Positions 12,001-20,935 of a stretch of DNA of 64,000 nt are shown in pieces; position 1 is the stretch's first letter, and each line of letters opens with the position of its first letter. The DNA comes from a virus, in the IMG/VR virus record IMGVR_UViG_3300042446_001954, positions 16,708-80,707 of that record; one strand, 5' to 3'. Under the pieces are notes generated by a model, which was given only the letters and a program-made list of their open reading frames with translations, did not search any database and was not told where the DNA came from. The translations under genes were made by a program, and so were the position numbers.

Positions 12001-15000
12001 ACTTTTGTTGTTACTGTTAATGTTTCAGCGGGAACACTTACAACAAATCTTGGAACAAGTACAATTGGTCCAGCTTTCTCACCAAATGCTTATATTAGAT
12101 TTGATAATGCTGATAGCATGTGGAAAATACGTGAGATTTCTGGTGCTAACCCTAACACATTTAATACAATCGTTACTGAAAAGTATACAGCTAACGTAAA
12201 CAATGCTGGTATTGTTCAGTTGAACGACACTGATACAAGCACAAGTACAACACAAGCCGCTACAGCAAACAGAATCAATCAGATGAGGTTGGATGTAAAT
12301 TCAAGAATTTCTTCCAACGTTGTTAACTCCGGTGCAGTTCTTGGTGTTGCACAACAGTATTCAACAACAATTACAGCCGCAGACCCTGGTGCAGGTTTCT
12401 TCCGACTGAACAATGCTACAATTTCTTCTGCAACCGCTGGTTACTTTGATAACCTTGACACATATGGTAATGATATTTCTACCATACTTACAGAATGGGG
12501 TCAATCAAACAGTGCAATCAAAGGTTACATCAGACTTTCTGTGTTTGGTTCACCAACATCGAAATATGCAGTATTTGCTATAGGTACAGTAACAGATTCA
12601 ACAGGCTTCAGAACAGTTGTTCTCACATACGTTTCTGGTGTGGGCACATTCACTGACAATGATTTAGTGATGGTGCAATTCACTAGAGCAGGTAACATTG
12701 GACCACAAGGACCTATTGGACCAATCGGACCTATTGGACCAATCGGACCTATTGGACCAATCGGACCTATTGGACCACAAGGACCTATTGGACCACAAGG
12801 ACCTATTGGACCAATCGGACCTATCGGACCACAAGGACCTATTGGACCCATTGGTAATACTGGACCACAGGGACCCATCGGACCAATCGGACCCATCGGA
12901 CCACAAGGACCTATTGGACCAATCGGACCTATTGGACCACAAGGACCTATTGGACCAATCGGGCCTATCGGACCACAAGGACCTATCGGACCCATTGGTA
13001 ATACTGGACCACAGGGACCCATCGGACCAATCGGACCTATTGGACCACAGGGACCTATTGGACCAATCGGGCCTATCGGACCACAGGGACCTATTGGACC
13101 TATTGGACCTATTGGACCACAAGGACCTATTGGACCTATTGGACCTATTGGACCTATTGGACCACAAGGACCTATCGGACCCATTGGTAATACTGGACCA
13201 CAGGGACCTATTGGACCTATTGGTAATATTGGACCACAGGGACCTATCGGACCCATCGGACCTATTGGACCTATTGGACCAATCGGACCTATTGGACCAC
13301 AAGGACCTATCGGACCCATAGGTGCACAAGGTACCACAAGTTTCAACGTATGTAATACAACAAACATTGTAAGTTGTATAAGTGGCACAGGCGGTGGAGG
13401 TACCAACAACTTCTTTGCTGGATTCTGTGCTGGCCGCTGCAACACCACTGGCGGCGACAGTAACAACTTCATTGGTCGCTGTGCTGGTTTCTTCAACACC
13501 ACCGGTAACTACAACACCTTCTTTGGTAACTCTGCTGGTCTCTGCAACACCACTGGCAGAGACAACTTCTTTGCTGGTCAATGTGCTGGTTTCAGCAACA
13601 CCACCGGTAGCTACAACACCTTCATTGGTCGCTGTGCCGGCCGCAACAACACCACTGGCTCCCACAACACCTTCATTGGTCAAGGTGCTGGTCAATGCAA
13701 CACCACTGGCGTCAGCAACAACTTTATTGGCAGGTATGCTGGTCTCCGCAACACCGGGGGCGTCAGCAACAACTTCTTTGGTCGTTATGCTGGTCAATAC
13801 AACACAACCGGCAGCAACAACAACTTCTTTGGTCAAGATGCTGGTCTCTGCAACACCACTGGCTCCCACAACACCTTCATTGGTCAAGATGCTGGTCGCT
13901 TCAACACAGGGGGCAACCACAACAACTTTGCTGGTAATTGTGCTGGTCGCAGTAACACCACTGGCTGCTACAACAACTTCTTTGGTATCTGTGCTGGTGC
14001 AAGTAACACCACCGGCAGCTTGAACAACTTCTTTGGTCGTTGTGCCGGCCGCAACAACACCACTGGTAGTAACAACAACTTTTTTGGTTCATATGCTGGT
14101 CGCTTCAACACCACCGGTTGCAGCAATATTTTCATTGGTAACGATGCTGGTTACTGCAACACCACTGGCAGCTTCAACAACTTTTTTGGTTTCTGTGCTG
14201 GTTGCAAAAATACCACTGCTTGCCACAACACGTTTATTGGTTACCGTGCTGGTCTATACAATACCACTGGCGAACATAACTTCTTTGCTGGTTTCTGTGC
14301 TGGTTTCACCAACACCACTGGCAGCAACAACAACTTCATTGGTCGGAGTGCTGGTCTCTGCAACACCACCGGCAGTCACAACAACTTCTTTGGAGAAGCT
14401 GGTCGCTTCAACACCACCGGCAGCTACAACAACTTCTTTGGTTGCTGTGCCGGCCGCAACAACACCACTGGTAGTAACAACAACTTTATTGGTTATGATG
14501 CTGGACGTTACAACACCACTGGCGCACATAACAACTTCTTTGGCCAAGCTGGTCGCTGCAACACAACCGGCAGCTACAACAACTTCTTTGGTGTCAATGC
14601 TGGTCTCAATAACACCACTGGTAGTAACAACAACTTTTTTGGCCAAAGTGCTGGTCGCTTAAACACCACTGGCCGCTACAACAACTTCTTTGGTTACTAT
14701 GCTGGTCGTAACAACACCACTGGCTGCCACAACACCTTCATTGGTTATGGTGCTGGTTGCTGTAACACCACAGGCGCCGATAACAACTTCATTGGTCAAT
14801 ATGCCGGGCGTTGCAACACTACTGGCTCCAACAACTTATTATTTGGATGCGTTTCTGGTGTAGGCGCCGCTGGTCTTGCCAACATTACGACAGAATCTAA
14901 CCGTATTATTATGGGCAATTCTGCCCATACTTGCGCCCAAATACAAATTGCATGGACCGTAGTTTCTGATATTCGTGATAAGTGTGTATTCAGACCTGTA

Positions 15001-15324
15001 CCACATGGGCGTGGCTTCTTCCAGAAAATCAATCCAATCGAGTTCGCATTTAAAGATCGAACCACTGGTTGTTTAACAGATGCTGAAGGAAAAACACGTT
15101 ACGGTTTCTCTGCTCAAGAAATTCTTGAAGCTGAAGGTGATCACAACGTTATTGTTTCGACAGAAAATGTTGATAAATTACAGATCACTAATGATTATAT
15201 GATACCTATTCTCGTGAATGCGATAAAAGAACTATCAGCAGAAGTCGATGAACTCACCGCCCTGAAAGTATTGGTCAACGAACTGTCAAATGAAATCGAA
15301 GAATTGAAGAAAAAAATAACCTAA
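9073..15324 (+). CDS. Giant collagen-like tail fibre with S74 intramolecular chaperone
   Basis: A 2083-residue modular fibre. Residues ~1-180 form an N-terminal attachment-type region ([16 protein letters not shown]). Residues ~180-880 are Ala/Asn/Thr/Val repeats of several kinds, including 11-residue [11 protein letters not shown] units and a 38-residue module. Residues ~1208-1416 are collagen-like Gly-Pro-Ile/Gln triplets. Residues ~1445-1925 hold about 28 copies of a 17-residue NNFFGxxAGxxNTTGxx repeat rich in cysteine. The end carries an S74 peptidase/chaperone domain with the SDIRDK motif (Ser1965, Lys1970) and the RYGFSAQEI motif, expected to help trimerise the fibre and then cleave itself off, removing about 118 residues. 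It is expected to be a host-recognition fibre; the receptor is unknown. Confidence 0.88.
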   Translation: MANQITPLSYANTFGDWVTTTNKVLAETNDIGANNYTKNTGTFIINSAGTGLQVANDAIVQGSFQVTGTGSSATIQNNLTVSQGTIFAANTIGLGLNVAGVANIANLQVLGTGLNNAGGPSLYVANNTILNGNTTLANNLVVGGNTRVANIISNTWVQSATLYTSTAYTQNLTANLEINAGWANVAGAVNARTISANVSVNTASLYTSSNAYVMSLNSNSYVTTSNVYSLTANVDSLSANVFVNTATLYTSSNAYVMSLNSNSYVTTTEAFTTRLQVGNMVANTGITTAGLVANNTVVTAGLVANNTVVTAGLVANNTVVTAGLVANNTVNTNFLSANSFVNTASLYTSSNAYVMSLNSNSYVTTSNVYSLTANVNSVSANVFVNTATLYTSSNAYAMSLNSNSYVTTTETFTTRLQAGNIVANTGVITTAVVANTGVVTAGLVANSTIVTAGLVANSTIVTAGLVANSTIITAALVANTGVNTNFLSANSFVNTASLYTSSNAYVMSLNSNSYVTTSNVYSLTANVDSLSANIFVNTRIVYADTANIKGITANSYVNTGILYANTVDSTTLAANSSITSLGTLNVAGSAVLAGQLNVDSVSANTMVNTASLYTSSTAYVMSLNSNSYVTTTESFSTRIQGGNIVANTGLIGGTITANTILSGGSANIVGIANANTMNTGTLSAVTTVIGGTITANTQLNADSANIVGLLDAGSARIATIIANTSLVGGTITANTQLNVGSANVVGLLDAGSARIATIIANTSLVGGTITANTTLSGGSANIINAINAASANIVGIANANTMNAGSISAVTHVYTNRLTSNGIANLQSANVQYISVVDNINVKFLTANTDIYTANINVNNIFANNSIIAGKDLTVKGNFVIDGGTVYNSAEFDLYGATPITASQTAQFGVQRQLSTTSGITPTNFVGDGTTTVTCNHAGAVTVATGQSITVAGATGTQQTKLNGTWTVTNVNSTSFTFVVTVNVSAGTLTTNLGTSTIGPAFSPNAYIRFDNADSMWKIREISGANPNTFNTIVTEKYTANVNNAGIVQLNDTDTSTSTTQAATANRINQMRLDVNSRISSNVVNSGAVLGVAQQYSTTITAADPGAGFFRLNNATISSATAGYFDNLDTYGNDISTILTEWGQSNSAIKGYIRLSVFGSPTSKYAVFAIGTVTDSTGFRTVVLTYVSGVGTFTDNDLVMVQFTRAGNIGPQGPIGPIGPIGPIGPIGPIGPIGPQGPIGPQGPIGPIGPIGPQGPIGPIGNTGPQGPIGPIGPIGPQGPIGPIGPIGPQGPIGPIGPIGPQGPIGPIGNTGPQGPIGPIGPIGPQGPIGPIGPIGPQGPIGPIGPIGPQGPIGPIGPIGPIGPQGPIGPIGNTGPQGPIGPIGNIGPQGPIGPIGPIGPIGPIGPIGPQGPIGPIGAQGTTSFNVCNTTNIVSCISGTGGGGTNNFFAGFCAGRCNTTGGDSNNFIGRCAGFFNTTGNYNTFFGNSAGLCNTTGRDNFFAGQCAGFSNTTGSYNTFIGRCAGRNNTTGSHNTFIGQGAGQCNTTGVSNNFIGRYAGLRNTGGVSNNFFGRYAGQYNTTGSNNNFFGQDAGLCNTTGSHNTFIGQDAGRFNTGGNHNNFAGNCAGRSNTTGCYNNFFGICAGASNTTGSLNNFFGRCAGRNNTTGSNNNFFGSYAGRFNTTGCSNIFIGNDAGYCNTTGSFNNFFGFCAGCKNTTACHNTFIGYRAGLYNTTGEHNFFAGFCAGFTNTTGSNNNFIGRSAGLCNTTGSHNNFFGEAGRFNTTGSYNNFFGCCAGRNNTTGSNNNFIGYDAGRYNTTGAHNNFFGQAGRCNTTGSYNNFFGVNAGLNNTTGSNNNFFGQSAGRLNTTGRYNNFFGYYAGRNNTTGCHNTFIGYGAGCCNTTGADNNFIGQYAGRCNTTGSNNLLFGCVSGVGAAGLANITTESNRIIMGNSAHTCAQIQIAWTVVSDIRDKCVFRPVPHGRGFFQKINPIEFAFKDRTTGCLTDAEGKTRYGFSAQEILEAEGDHNVIVSTENVDKLQITNDYMIPILVNAIKELSAEVDELTALKVLVNELSNEIEELKKKIT
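9946..10044 (+). repeat. Three identical 33-base tandem repeats
   Basis: Three perfect direct copies of a 33-base unit (9946-9978, 9979-10011, 10012-10044), each encoding [11 protein letters not shown], lie in the giant fibre gene, and a fourth, partial copy follows. Base identity at synonymous positions shows recent expansion by slippage or unequal recombination. Confidence 0.85.
10402..10500 (+). repeat. Second 33-base tandem repeat
   Basis: Two identical 33-base units (10402-10434, 10435-10467) and a diverged third (10468-10500) encode [11 protein letters not shown], a variant of the array 456 bases upstream. Both arrays lie in duplicated ~450-base blocks of the same fibre gene. Confidence 0.82.
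11203..11387 (+). repeat. 114-base (38-residue) direct repeat
   Basis: A 71-base segment at 11203-11273 recurs identically at 11317-11387, giving a 114-base period and a 38-residue protein module ([20 protein letters not shown] core). The same module and period recur in the gene at 16007-17320. Confidence 0.82.
12697..13320 (+). repeat. Collagen-like Gly-Pro-Ile/Gln coding repeat
   Basis: About 208 codons encode Gly-Pro-Ile and Gly-Pro-Gln triplets with occasional Gly-Asn-Thr interruptions. The DNA uses a few 9- to 18-base units that differ mainly at third positions. Such repeats form trimeric collagen-like shafts in phage fibres. Confidence 0.9.
13405..14843 (+). repeat. About 28 copies of a 51-base repeat (17-residue NNFFG/AG/NTTG)
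   Basis: Consecutive units follow NNFFGxxAGxxNTTGxx, with the second position N/T, the fourth F/I/A, and Cys common at the variable sites. Two units (near 14390 and 14540) lack one residue. The pattern resembles the NTAxGxxALxxNTTG head repeats of other S74 fibres and predicts a beta-helical shaft. Confidence 0.88.
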
Positions 15325-15346
15325 GGTTTTTTGAATTCTAGAAGAC

Positions 15347-15354
15347 AATAAATA
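15347..15354 (+). promoter_or_regulatory. Late-promoter-like AATAAATA
   Basis: An AATAAATA octamer, one base from the T4 late consensus TATAAATA, lies 24 bases before the gene at 15379. Confidence 0.5.
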
Positions 15355-15378
15355 TACCATATTAAAAGGAACAACAAC

Positions 15379-15732
15379 ATGCCTGCGGGTTATTCAGAAC
15401 TATTCTTAGAGCAAGGCTCATCATTCAACGCATCCATTGAATTGGATGATGTTGCCGGAGTGTCGTTCAACCTTGCTACATATACTGCTACGTCACAGAT
15501 GCGTAAATCATATTACTCATCAAATGCGGCCGCAACATTCTCAGTATCAACAGGGGCAAACTCAGCACTCGGTATTATAACCATATCACTAGATTCTGCA
15601 AACACAGCAAACGTTTATCCCGGAAGATACGTGTATGATGTTTATGTAACTAATAATCAAACAAGGGTTCGTGTGTTAGAGGGTATCGTAAATGTATCTC
15701 CGCAGGTAACTAAGACAACTGGAATGTTATAA
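15379..15732 (+). CDS. Small virion-associated protein, beta-sandwich-like
   Basis: A 117-residue protein beginning MPAGYSELFLEQGSSF. It has alternating hydrophobic strands, a TSQMRKSYYSS motif and a PGRYVYDVYV strand near residue 80, which look like an immunoglobulin-like or small beta-sandwich fold. Comparable short proteins lie among fibre genes in T4-like cyanophages and have been called virion structural proteins. It follows a late-promoter-like motif and an AAAGGA ribosome site, and overlaps the next start by one base (TAATG). Attachment of a fibre is possible but not shown. Confidence 0.65.
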   Translation: MPAGYSELFLEQGSSFNASIELDDVAGVSFNLATYTATSQMRKSYYSSNAAATFSVSTGANSALGIITISLDSANTANVYPGRYVYDVYVTNNQTRVRVLEGIVNVSPQVTKTTGML

Positions 15733-16007
15733 TGTCTCAGGTTATAAGTAAAATAAAGGTACTAACAAGCCCCTTTCCTACGGCCAATGTTTCTACGGGT
15801 GGAGTAAAAGTTTCAGTTAATCCCGGAAATACACAAAGAGTAAAATCTTTTAATTATTTACCAAACCCAACTGATGTTATTATAGCAGATGCAATCGATG
15901 TTGAGATTTTGAACTCGGCAAATAATAATTCGGTTTTGACATATGACAGCACAATACAAAAATTCGTGGTTCAAAATATACCACGCTTAAACGGAGGCAC
16001 ATTCTAA
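15732..16007 (+). CDS. Small conserved fibre-region protein ending in GGTF
   Basis: A 91-residue protein translationally coupled on both sides by one-base TAATG overlaps. It contains a mid-protein stretch ANNNSVLTYDSTIQKFVVQ, similar to the sentence-like pattern 'VLTYD...KFV' frequently seen just before the C-terminus of phage fibre proteins. It ends with RLNGGTF, and the next gene ends with GLDGGTF, so the two share a terminal tag. Function is unknown; a structural or fibre-adaptor role is inferred from the neighbourhood. Confidence 0.62.
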   Translation: MSQVISKIKVLTSPFPTANVSTGGVKVSVNPGNTQRVKSFNYLPNPTDVIIADAIDVEILNSANNNSVLTYDSTIQKFVVQNIPRLNGGTF

Positions 16008-17320
16008 TGGCAGGCGCAACAAACACAATCATTCAAATTTTACGTTCAGACGTAACTTCTTTACCTAACACATTAAATCCAGGTGAACAAGCATACTCAT
16101 ACGTATCAGACAAATTATTTGTAGGTAATACAAATAACACTGTAATTACAATTGGTGGTAAATACTATGTCAATCTACTTGATAATGCCACCTCTTCGAA
16201 CACAGGCAATACAATTGTTCGCCGTGACACAGCAGGTAATGTTGCGTTCAAGATGGTGTCGATTGCCGATGACGCTTCACAATCTACAGATGCTGTCAAT
16301 AAGAGTTACTTAGATACCAGAATAAATGCAGTATCATCAAACACAATATATGCAGGAGACATAGGCACATCCGGTTATTCTAATGTACATGCATCAAACA
16401 CTGTTGGTGGTGGACAAGTTATTATTGTTGCAAATAATGCAACAGTTGCAACATTTACGCAAAATACAGCATCTTTTGTACAAGACGTAACTGTTACTGG
16501 TAACTTATTAGTTAAAGGTACAACATCTTATACTAACGTACAATCGTTGTTAGTGTCTAATAATGATATTGTATTGAATGCAAACGCCGCTGGCTATCCA
16601 CTCATCAATGCATACATCACAGTTAACCGTGGTGCAGCCGACAATGCAGCAATCATCTGGAACGAAGCAACTGATAATTGGCAAATTGATAAAGCTATTG
16701 GCACAAACTATGATATTGTTGATACGGGTGGCGGTCAATCAATTGGCGGAACAACAATATTCAACGTTGCTACCGTAAACACTCAATTGAATGCTGGCTC
16801 CGCCAATGTCATTGGTCTTCTGGATGCCGGCTCTGCTAGAATTGGTACAATCATTGCTAATACCAGTTTGCTAGGTGGTACTATCACGGCCAATACTCAA
16901 TTGAATGCTGGCTCCGCCAATGTCATTGGTCTTCTGGATGCCAACTCTGCTAGAATTGATACAGTTGTAGCAAACACAAGTTTATTGTCTGGAACTATCA
17001 CCGCTAATACCACACTGAATACTGGATCAGCCAACATTGTTAATCTATTAACTGCTGCTTCAATTAATGTTACGACATTAAATGCAACTACAGGTAATCT
17101 TGCATCCATTTATATTAATAACACACAAATATTAGGTGCAGGTTTTGCATTACCCGTATCTTTTGGTGGTACTGGGCTACAAACAGTTACAGCAAACGCT
17201 GTATTATTTGGTAATGGAACAGATGCATTTGGAATAACAAACGCACCAACAGCAGGGCAAGTTTTACAATACCGCACAGACGGTGTTAAATTTGGTGGGC
17301 TTGATGGAGGCACATTCTAA
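16007..17320 (+). CDS. Tail-fibre-like protein with 38-residue repeats
   Basis: A 437-residue protein. The N-terminus (QILRSDVTSLPNTLNPGEQA, then YSYVSDKLFVG) is the short head found on many phage fibres, followed by SLDNATSSNT-like and KSYLDTRI segments typical of tail-fibre shafts. Residues ~255-345 hold a 38-residue repeat ([20 protein letters not shown] core) whose DNA copies are spaced exactly 114 bases and which also occurs in the giant fibre gene at 9073-15324. It ends FGGTGLQT...GLDGGTF. There is no collagen or S74 domain. It is probably a shorter fibre or fibre-joint protein; the receptor-binding role is unproven. Confidence 0.72.
   Translation: MAGATNTIIQILRSDVTSLPNTLNPGEQAYSYVSDKLFVGNTNNTVITIGGKYYVNLLDNATSSNTGNTIVRRDTAGNVAFKMVSIADDASQSTDAVNKSYLDTRINAVSSNTIYAGDIGTSGYSNVHASNTVGGGQVIIVANNATVATFTQNTASFVQDVTVTGNLLVKGTTSYTNVQSLLVSNNDIVLNANAAGYPLINAYITVNRGAADNAAIIWNEATDNWQIDKAIGTNYDIVDTGGGQSIGGTTIFNVATVNTQLNAGSANVIGLLDAGSARIGTIIANTSLLGGTITANTQLNAGSANVIGLLDANSARIDTVVANTSLLSGTITANTTLNTGSANIVNLLTAASINVTTLNATTGNLASIYINNTQILGAGFALPVSFGGTGLQTVTANAVLFGNGTDAFGITNAPTAGQVLQYRTDGVKFGGLDGGTF
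16781..16942 (+). repeat. 114-base repeat in shorter fibre gene
   Basis: The 48 bases at 16781-16828 recur exactly at 16895-16942, giving the 114-base period also seen at 11203-11387. The encoded module (QLNAGSANVIGLLDA) is shared between the two genes. Confidence 0.82.
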
Positions 17321-17323
17321 ATA
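17316..17323 (+). promoter_or_regulatory. Weak late-promoter-like TCTAAATA
   Basis: TCTAAATA overlaps the stop codon of the fibre-like gene and lies 24 bases before the coiled-coil gene. It keeps only the TAAATA core. Confidence 0.35.
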
Positions 17324-17347
17324 CCAAATAATTGATGGAGATATAGT

Positions 17348-17887
17348 ATGAATCAAGAAAAATTTATTCAAGCATATATTGAATTATTATCGGCAACAGT
17401 CACAGAATCTATACAGAAAAATCTTGTTCTGCAAACTCAGAAAAAAATTGCAGAAGAAGATTTGCATGTTGCGTCCGAAAGTTTAAGACATTTTGAAAAT
17501 AAAAACATACAAGAAATTTCTATAAAACAAAATGAAATTGATTCTCTCAAACACCAATTGGGTGAAATAAGAAAACAAAAAGATGTAGTCGCTTCAGAAT
17601 CAAGTGAACTCAAAAAAAATGCTGAACACATTGATACTTTTAAAAATGAATTAGTTAAATCAAGAAAACATAATGAGAATTTAGTCATAAAAATTAATGA
17701 ACTTGAATCTCAAATAATGGAGAAGACTAAAACTTTTGAATTTGAATTAAATGAGAAGATAAAAATTATTGAATCTTTGACGACTGAACTAGCCCGAAAT
17801 TTGAAAAATGAAATTGAGTCTAAAAAAATTGGCAAAAAAATTCCATTCAAAGAAACAATAATAACTGAGGACGCCGGTAGCTTTTAA
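17348..17887 (+). CDS. Coiled-coil protein of the fibre region
   Basis: A 179-residue, strongly charged protein whose residues ~20-165 follow heptad patterning (repeated E/K with L/I spaced 3 and 4 apart), predicting a long alpha-helical coiled coil. It is much more Lys/Glu-rich than its neighbours, which are Thr/Asn-rich beta proteins. The last residues are TEDAGSF, echoing the GGTF ends of the two upstream genes. A GGAG ribosome site precedes the start, and the stop overlaps the start of the next gene (TAATG). It could be a fibre chaperone or a scaffold for the neighbouring fibre, but no family is recognised. Confidence 0.62.
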   Translation: MNQEKFIQAYIELLSATVTESIQKNLVLQTQKKIAEEDLHVASESLRHFENKNIQEISIKQNEIDSLKHQLGEIRKQKDVVASESSELKKNAEHIDTFKNELVKSRKHNENLVIKINELESQIMEKTKTFEFELNEKIKIIESLTTELARNLKNEIESKKIGKKIPFKETIITEDAGSF

Positions 17888-20013
17888 TGTCGAATACAGT
17901 AATTCAGATTAAGAAATCAGGTGAAACGGGTAACGTTCCTGTTGCGAATGGTTTAAATTATGGTGAATTAGCCATCAACTACAATGATGGTATTATCTAT
18001 TATAAAAATGAGTCGAATCAAATCAAAACGATTCGCCTACAGGATGTTTTCGAGTCGGTGAATGTGAATGGTACACTCTTAGTACCCACATCAGCAACAG
18101 ACATTCTATCGTTCGAGAGTACCAATGGCATTACACTTACTGGTTATTCATCGAACGATAAAATTATCATCGGTGAAACACTATCGCCAATTATTAATGC
18201 GGCTTTCAGTAAAGCCAATAGTGCAAATCTTACTGCACAAGCATCATTTGATTACGCCAATAACATTTCATTGACTCCAGGTCCAACTGGACCACAAGGA
18301 CCCATCGGACCCATTGGACCTATTGGTAATACTGGACCAATCGGACCGATTGGACCCATCGGTAATACTGGACCACAAGGACCCACAGGCTTGGATGGTC
18401 CAACAGGACCTATTGGACCAATCGGCAACACAGGACCACAAGGACCGATTGGACCGATTGGACCTATTGGTAATCAAGGACCTATTGGACCTATCGGACC
18501 AATTGGACCTACTGGACCAACAGGACCAATTGCTGGATCAAACACGCAAATTATTTACAATGACGCCGGTGTTGCTGGTGCAGATTCACGTTTAACATGG
18601 GATGAATCAACTGGCATACTTAGCACAAATTTACTCAGTGTAACTCAATCTGCCGGTGATGAAGGTGGTGAAATTCTTTTAGCTAAAGCTGTTTCGAATA
18701 CTACTTTAATTGGCACAGGCGTAACAATTGATGTATACCAAAATAGATTAAGATTTTTCGAACAAGGTGGTACTGCTCGGGGAGCATACATTGACATAAC
18801 TGCGGCATCTTCTGGCGTAAACACGAATCTTTTGGCTGGAGGTCCAACAGGACCACAAGGACCTATCGGTCCAACAGGACCACAAGGACCTATCGGTCCA
18901 ATCGGACCTATCGGTCCAATCGGACCTATTGGTAATACTGGACCACAAGGACCTATTGGACCTATCGGACCACAAGGACCCATCGGACCTATTGGTAATA
19001 CTGGACCAATCGGACCGATTGGACCCATCGGTAATACTGGACCACAGGGACCCATCGGACCCATTGGACCTATCGGACCACAGGGACCTATCGGACCTAT
19101 TGGTAATCAAGGACCTATTGGACCTATCGGACCACAAGGACCCATCGGACCTATTGGACCTATCGGACCACAGGGACCCATCGGACCTATTGGTAATACT
19201 GGACCACAGGGACCCATCGGACCCATCGGTAATACTGGACCACAAGGACCCATCGGACCCATCGGTAATACTGGACCACAGGGACCCATCGGACCTATTG
19301 GACCTATCGGACCACAGGGACCCATCGGACCTATTGGTAATACTGGACCACAGGGACCCATCGGACCCATCGGTAATACTGGACCACAGGGACCCATCGG
19401 ACCTATTGGACCTATCGGACCACAGGGACCTATCGGACCTATTGGTCCATCAGGACCACAGGGTCCTATCGGACCCATTGGCCCAATTGGACCATCAGGT
19501 CCACAAGGTCCTATTGGTCCAATAGGACCGTCGACCGCTATCAATGCAACAAATACAACAACATCACAAACATCATACATTGTTGGTGTGAATGCTGCCG
19601 GTTCGAATCAGACACCGTTTGTCTCTGCAACTAATGCAGTGTATTTTAATCCAAGTACTGGAACACTATTCGCTGTTGCAAAGTCATTCAGAATACCACA
19701 TCCAACCAAAGAAGGTAAGATGTTGGTGTATGGTGTGCTTGAAGGTCCAGAAAATGGTGTCTATGCTAGAGGCAGACTCACTGGTTCAAACACAATTGAG
19801 TTGCCGGAATATTGGACTAAATTAGTTGATCCGAATTCGATCACTGTGAATTTAACACCGATAGGTAGCTTTCAACAAATATATGTTCATGATATTGTCG
19901 ATAATGTTATTTACGTTGGTGGTGAAAGAGATGTAGATTGTTTCTTCACAGTCTGGGCTGAACGTGTGGATATTGAGAAACTTGTGGTGGAGACTGAGAG
20001 AGATGGCGATTAA
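17887..20013 (+). CDS. Collagen-like tail fibre with FRIPHPT C-terminal domain
   Basis: A 708-residue fibre. Residues 1-60 form a typical fibre head ([20 protein letters not shown]). Two collagen-like Gly-Pro-Ile/Gln/Asn-Thr blocks cover residues ~131-216 and ~318-548, separated by a ~100-residue globular linker. The C-terminal ~108 residues start [20 protein letters not shown] and continue with [12 protein letters not shown] and a late [12 protein letters not shown]; this domain recurs at fibre ends in many aquatic phages and some bacteria, and its biochemical role is unclear. Unlike the two other collagen fibres here it has no S74 domain. The next gene starts inside its last codons. Confidence 0.82.
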   Translation: MSNTVIQIKKSGETGNVPVANGLNYGELAINYNDGIIYYKNESNQIKTIRLQDVFESVNVNGTLLVPTSATDILSFESTNGITLTGYSSNDKIIIGETLSPIINAAFSKANSANLTAQASFDYANNISLTPGPTGPQGPIGPIGPIGNTGPIGPIGPIGNTGPQGPTGLDGPTGPIGPIGNTGPQGPIGPIGPIGNQGPIGPIGPIGPTGPTGPIAGSNTQIIYNDAGVAGADSRLTWDESTGILSTNLLSVTQSAGDEGGEILLAKAVSNTTLIGTGVTIDVYQNRLRFFEQGGTARGAYIDITAASSGVNTNLLAGGPTGPQGPIGPTGPQGPIGPIGPIGPIGPIGNTGPQGPIGPIGPQGPIGPIGNTGPIGPIGPIGNTGPQGPIGPIGPIGPQGPIGPIGNQGPIGPIGPQGPIGPIGPIGPQGPIGPIGNTGPQGPIGPIGNTGPQGPIGPIGNTGPQGPIGPIGPIGPQGPIGPIGNTGPQGPIGPIGNTGPQGPIGPIGPIGPQGPIGPIGPSGPQGPIGPIGPIGPSGPQGPIGPIGPSTAINATNTTTSQTSYIVGVNAAGSNQTPFVSATNAVYFNPSTGTLFAVAKSFRIPHPTKEGKMLVYGVLEGPENGVYARGRLTGSNTIELPEYWTKLVDPNSITVNLTPIGSFQQIYVHDIVDNVIYVGGERDVDCFFTVWAERVDIEKLVVETERDGD
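18277..18535 (+). repeat. Collagen-like coding block 1 of third fibre
   Basis: Codons for Gly-Pro-Ile/Thr/Gln triplets broken by Gly-Asn-Thr, encoding residues ~131-216 of the fibre at 17887-20013. Confidence 0.88.
18838..19530 (+). repeat. Collagen-like coding block 2 of third fibre
   Basis: About 230 codons of Gly-Pro-Ile/Gln triplets with regularly spaced Gly-Asn-Thr interruptions, encoding residues ~318-548 and leading into the conserved C-terminal domain. Confidence 0.88.
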
Positions 20014-20722
20014 TTATAATGGCAGATACAATTCAGTTTCGGAAATAACTGGACCTTCAGGTTGGTATTGGATCAATACAAGTTTAGGACCTGTGCATAC
20101 GTATGTTAACCAAGAATATGATGGTGGCGGCTGGGTACTTGCTTTGGCAAATAGAGCTGGTCAAGGTGCAATGAGTAACTTGACTTATAATGATGCAGTA
20201 AATACTTGTAATATTAGAACCAATTCCAATACACCAGTATCAATAGGAAGTAAACTGTCAGGATTAAGCAATTATGATATGTGGCTTGGTACTAAATTTT
20301 GGTCAATTCTATCTGGAAGAGTGACTGCAAATAAAGTAACAGTTGTTCAATTTGTTGCTGGTTCTAACGGCGTAGCTTTAAATTCAACGGGTTCACACAA
20401 CAAAAGATATCGATGGAGATTTGACAACTTTAACACCACATATGGTATGGTGGGTGCTGCTGCAATTAGTGATGAAACAGCAACTGGTGCACCTGGATTT
20501 TATTCATATCACGCATTAAACGGTTTTAGTTTAAGTGCTTTCGATTTAGATCAAGATGCTCACGGATCAAACTGTGCTACATTCTATGGAAACACACCAT
20601 GGTGGTTTGGGGCCTGTTGGGATGGATTTTATTTCCCTAATGGTGGAGGATATGCGAATTTTCCAAATTGGACAGGCGCAGGATCTGATCTGTATCAATA
20701 TGGAGCAGTGTATATAAAATGA
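20003..20722 (+). CDS. Fibrinogen-like domain adhesin
   Basis: The start is taken at the ATG at 20003 ([12 protein letters not shown]), which overlaps the preceding stop by 11 bases; an upstream in-frame start would add 13 residues that look like read-through of the previous gene. The 239-residue product has [20 protein letters not shown] followed by [12 protein letters not shown], matching the beginning of fibrinogen C-terminal-like domains (YWI, then DGGGWTL), and ends with [18 protein letters not shown] and QYGAVYIK. Such domains bind sugars or acetylated groups in other proteins. With two LamG-bearing neighbours this suggests a host-surface-binding role. Confidence 0.7.
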   Translation: MAINYNGRYNSVSEITGPSGWYWINTSLGPVHTYVNQEYDGGGWVLALANRAGQGAMSNLTYNDAVNTCNIRTNSNTPVSIGSKLSGLSNYDMWLGTKFWSILSGRVTANKVTVVQFVAGSNGVALNSTGSHNKRYRWRFDNFNTTYGMVGAAAISDETATGAPGFYSYHALNGFSLSAFDLDQDAHGSNCATFYGNTPWWFGACWDGFYFPNGGGYANFPNWTGAGSDLYQYGAVYIK

Positions 20723-20934
20723 AAATTACTTTAAAACCTATGAAGTTAATTATTTCTAGAGATTGTGACACCTGGAATAAAGTTATTACAGATTTGGATG
20801 GCAATGTAGTATTTCAGCAATTGGGATTAAAATTGCATGAGGACCAAAATAATAAACAGCATTTTGATGATTGGGAGCAACAGCTAAAAAATGCTCCGTG
20901 GTGGAATATTGTTGAAGTGGAAAGATTTATATAA
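20719..20934 (+). CDS. Small hypothetical protein between two adhesin genes
   Basis: A 71-residue protein with an ATGA overlap with the fibrinogen-like gene and a one-base gap before the LamG gene. It is rich in Trp, Asp and Lys (DCDTWNKVITDLDGNVVF, APWWNIVEVERF) and has no signal or membrane segment. Its coupling to both adhesin genes suggests that it works with them, for example as an assembly factor or small chaperone. I do not recognise a family. Confidence 0.6.
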   Translation: MKITLKPMKLIISRDCDTWNKVITDLDGNVVFQQLGLKLHEDQNNKQHFDDWEQQLKNAPWWNIVEVERFI

Positions 20935-20935
20935 T

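Noticed and set aside
12525-13920. Long open frames on the minus strand and in other plus frames across the collagen block
   Set aside because: Simple repeats lack stop codons in several frames. The products are GPIGPC or WSNRS-type low complexity without ribosome sites, whereas the plus-strand fibre frame is continuous with conserved domains.
13382-14662. Two overlapping plus-strand frames of about 210 codons in the NTTG repeat region
   Set aside because: They are off-frame translations of the 51-base repeats, rich in TTSLV patterns, and lie wholly inside the fibre gene.
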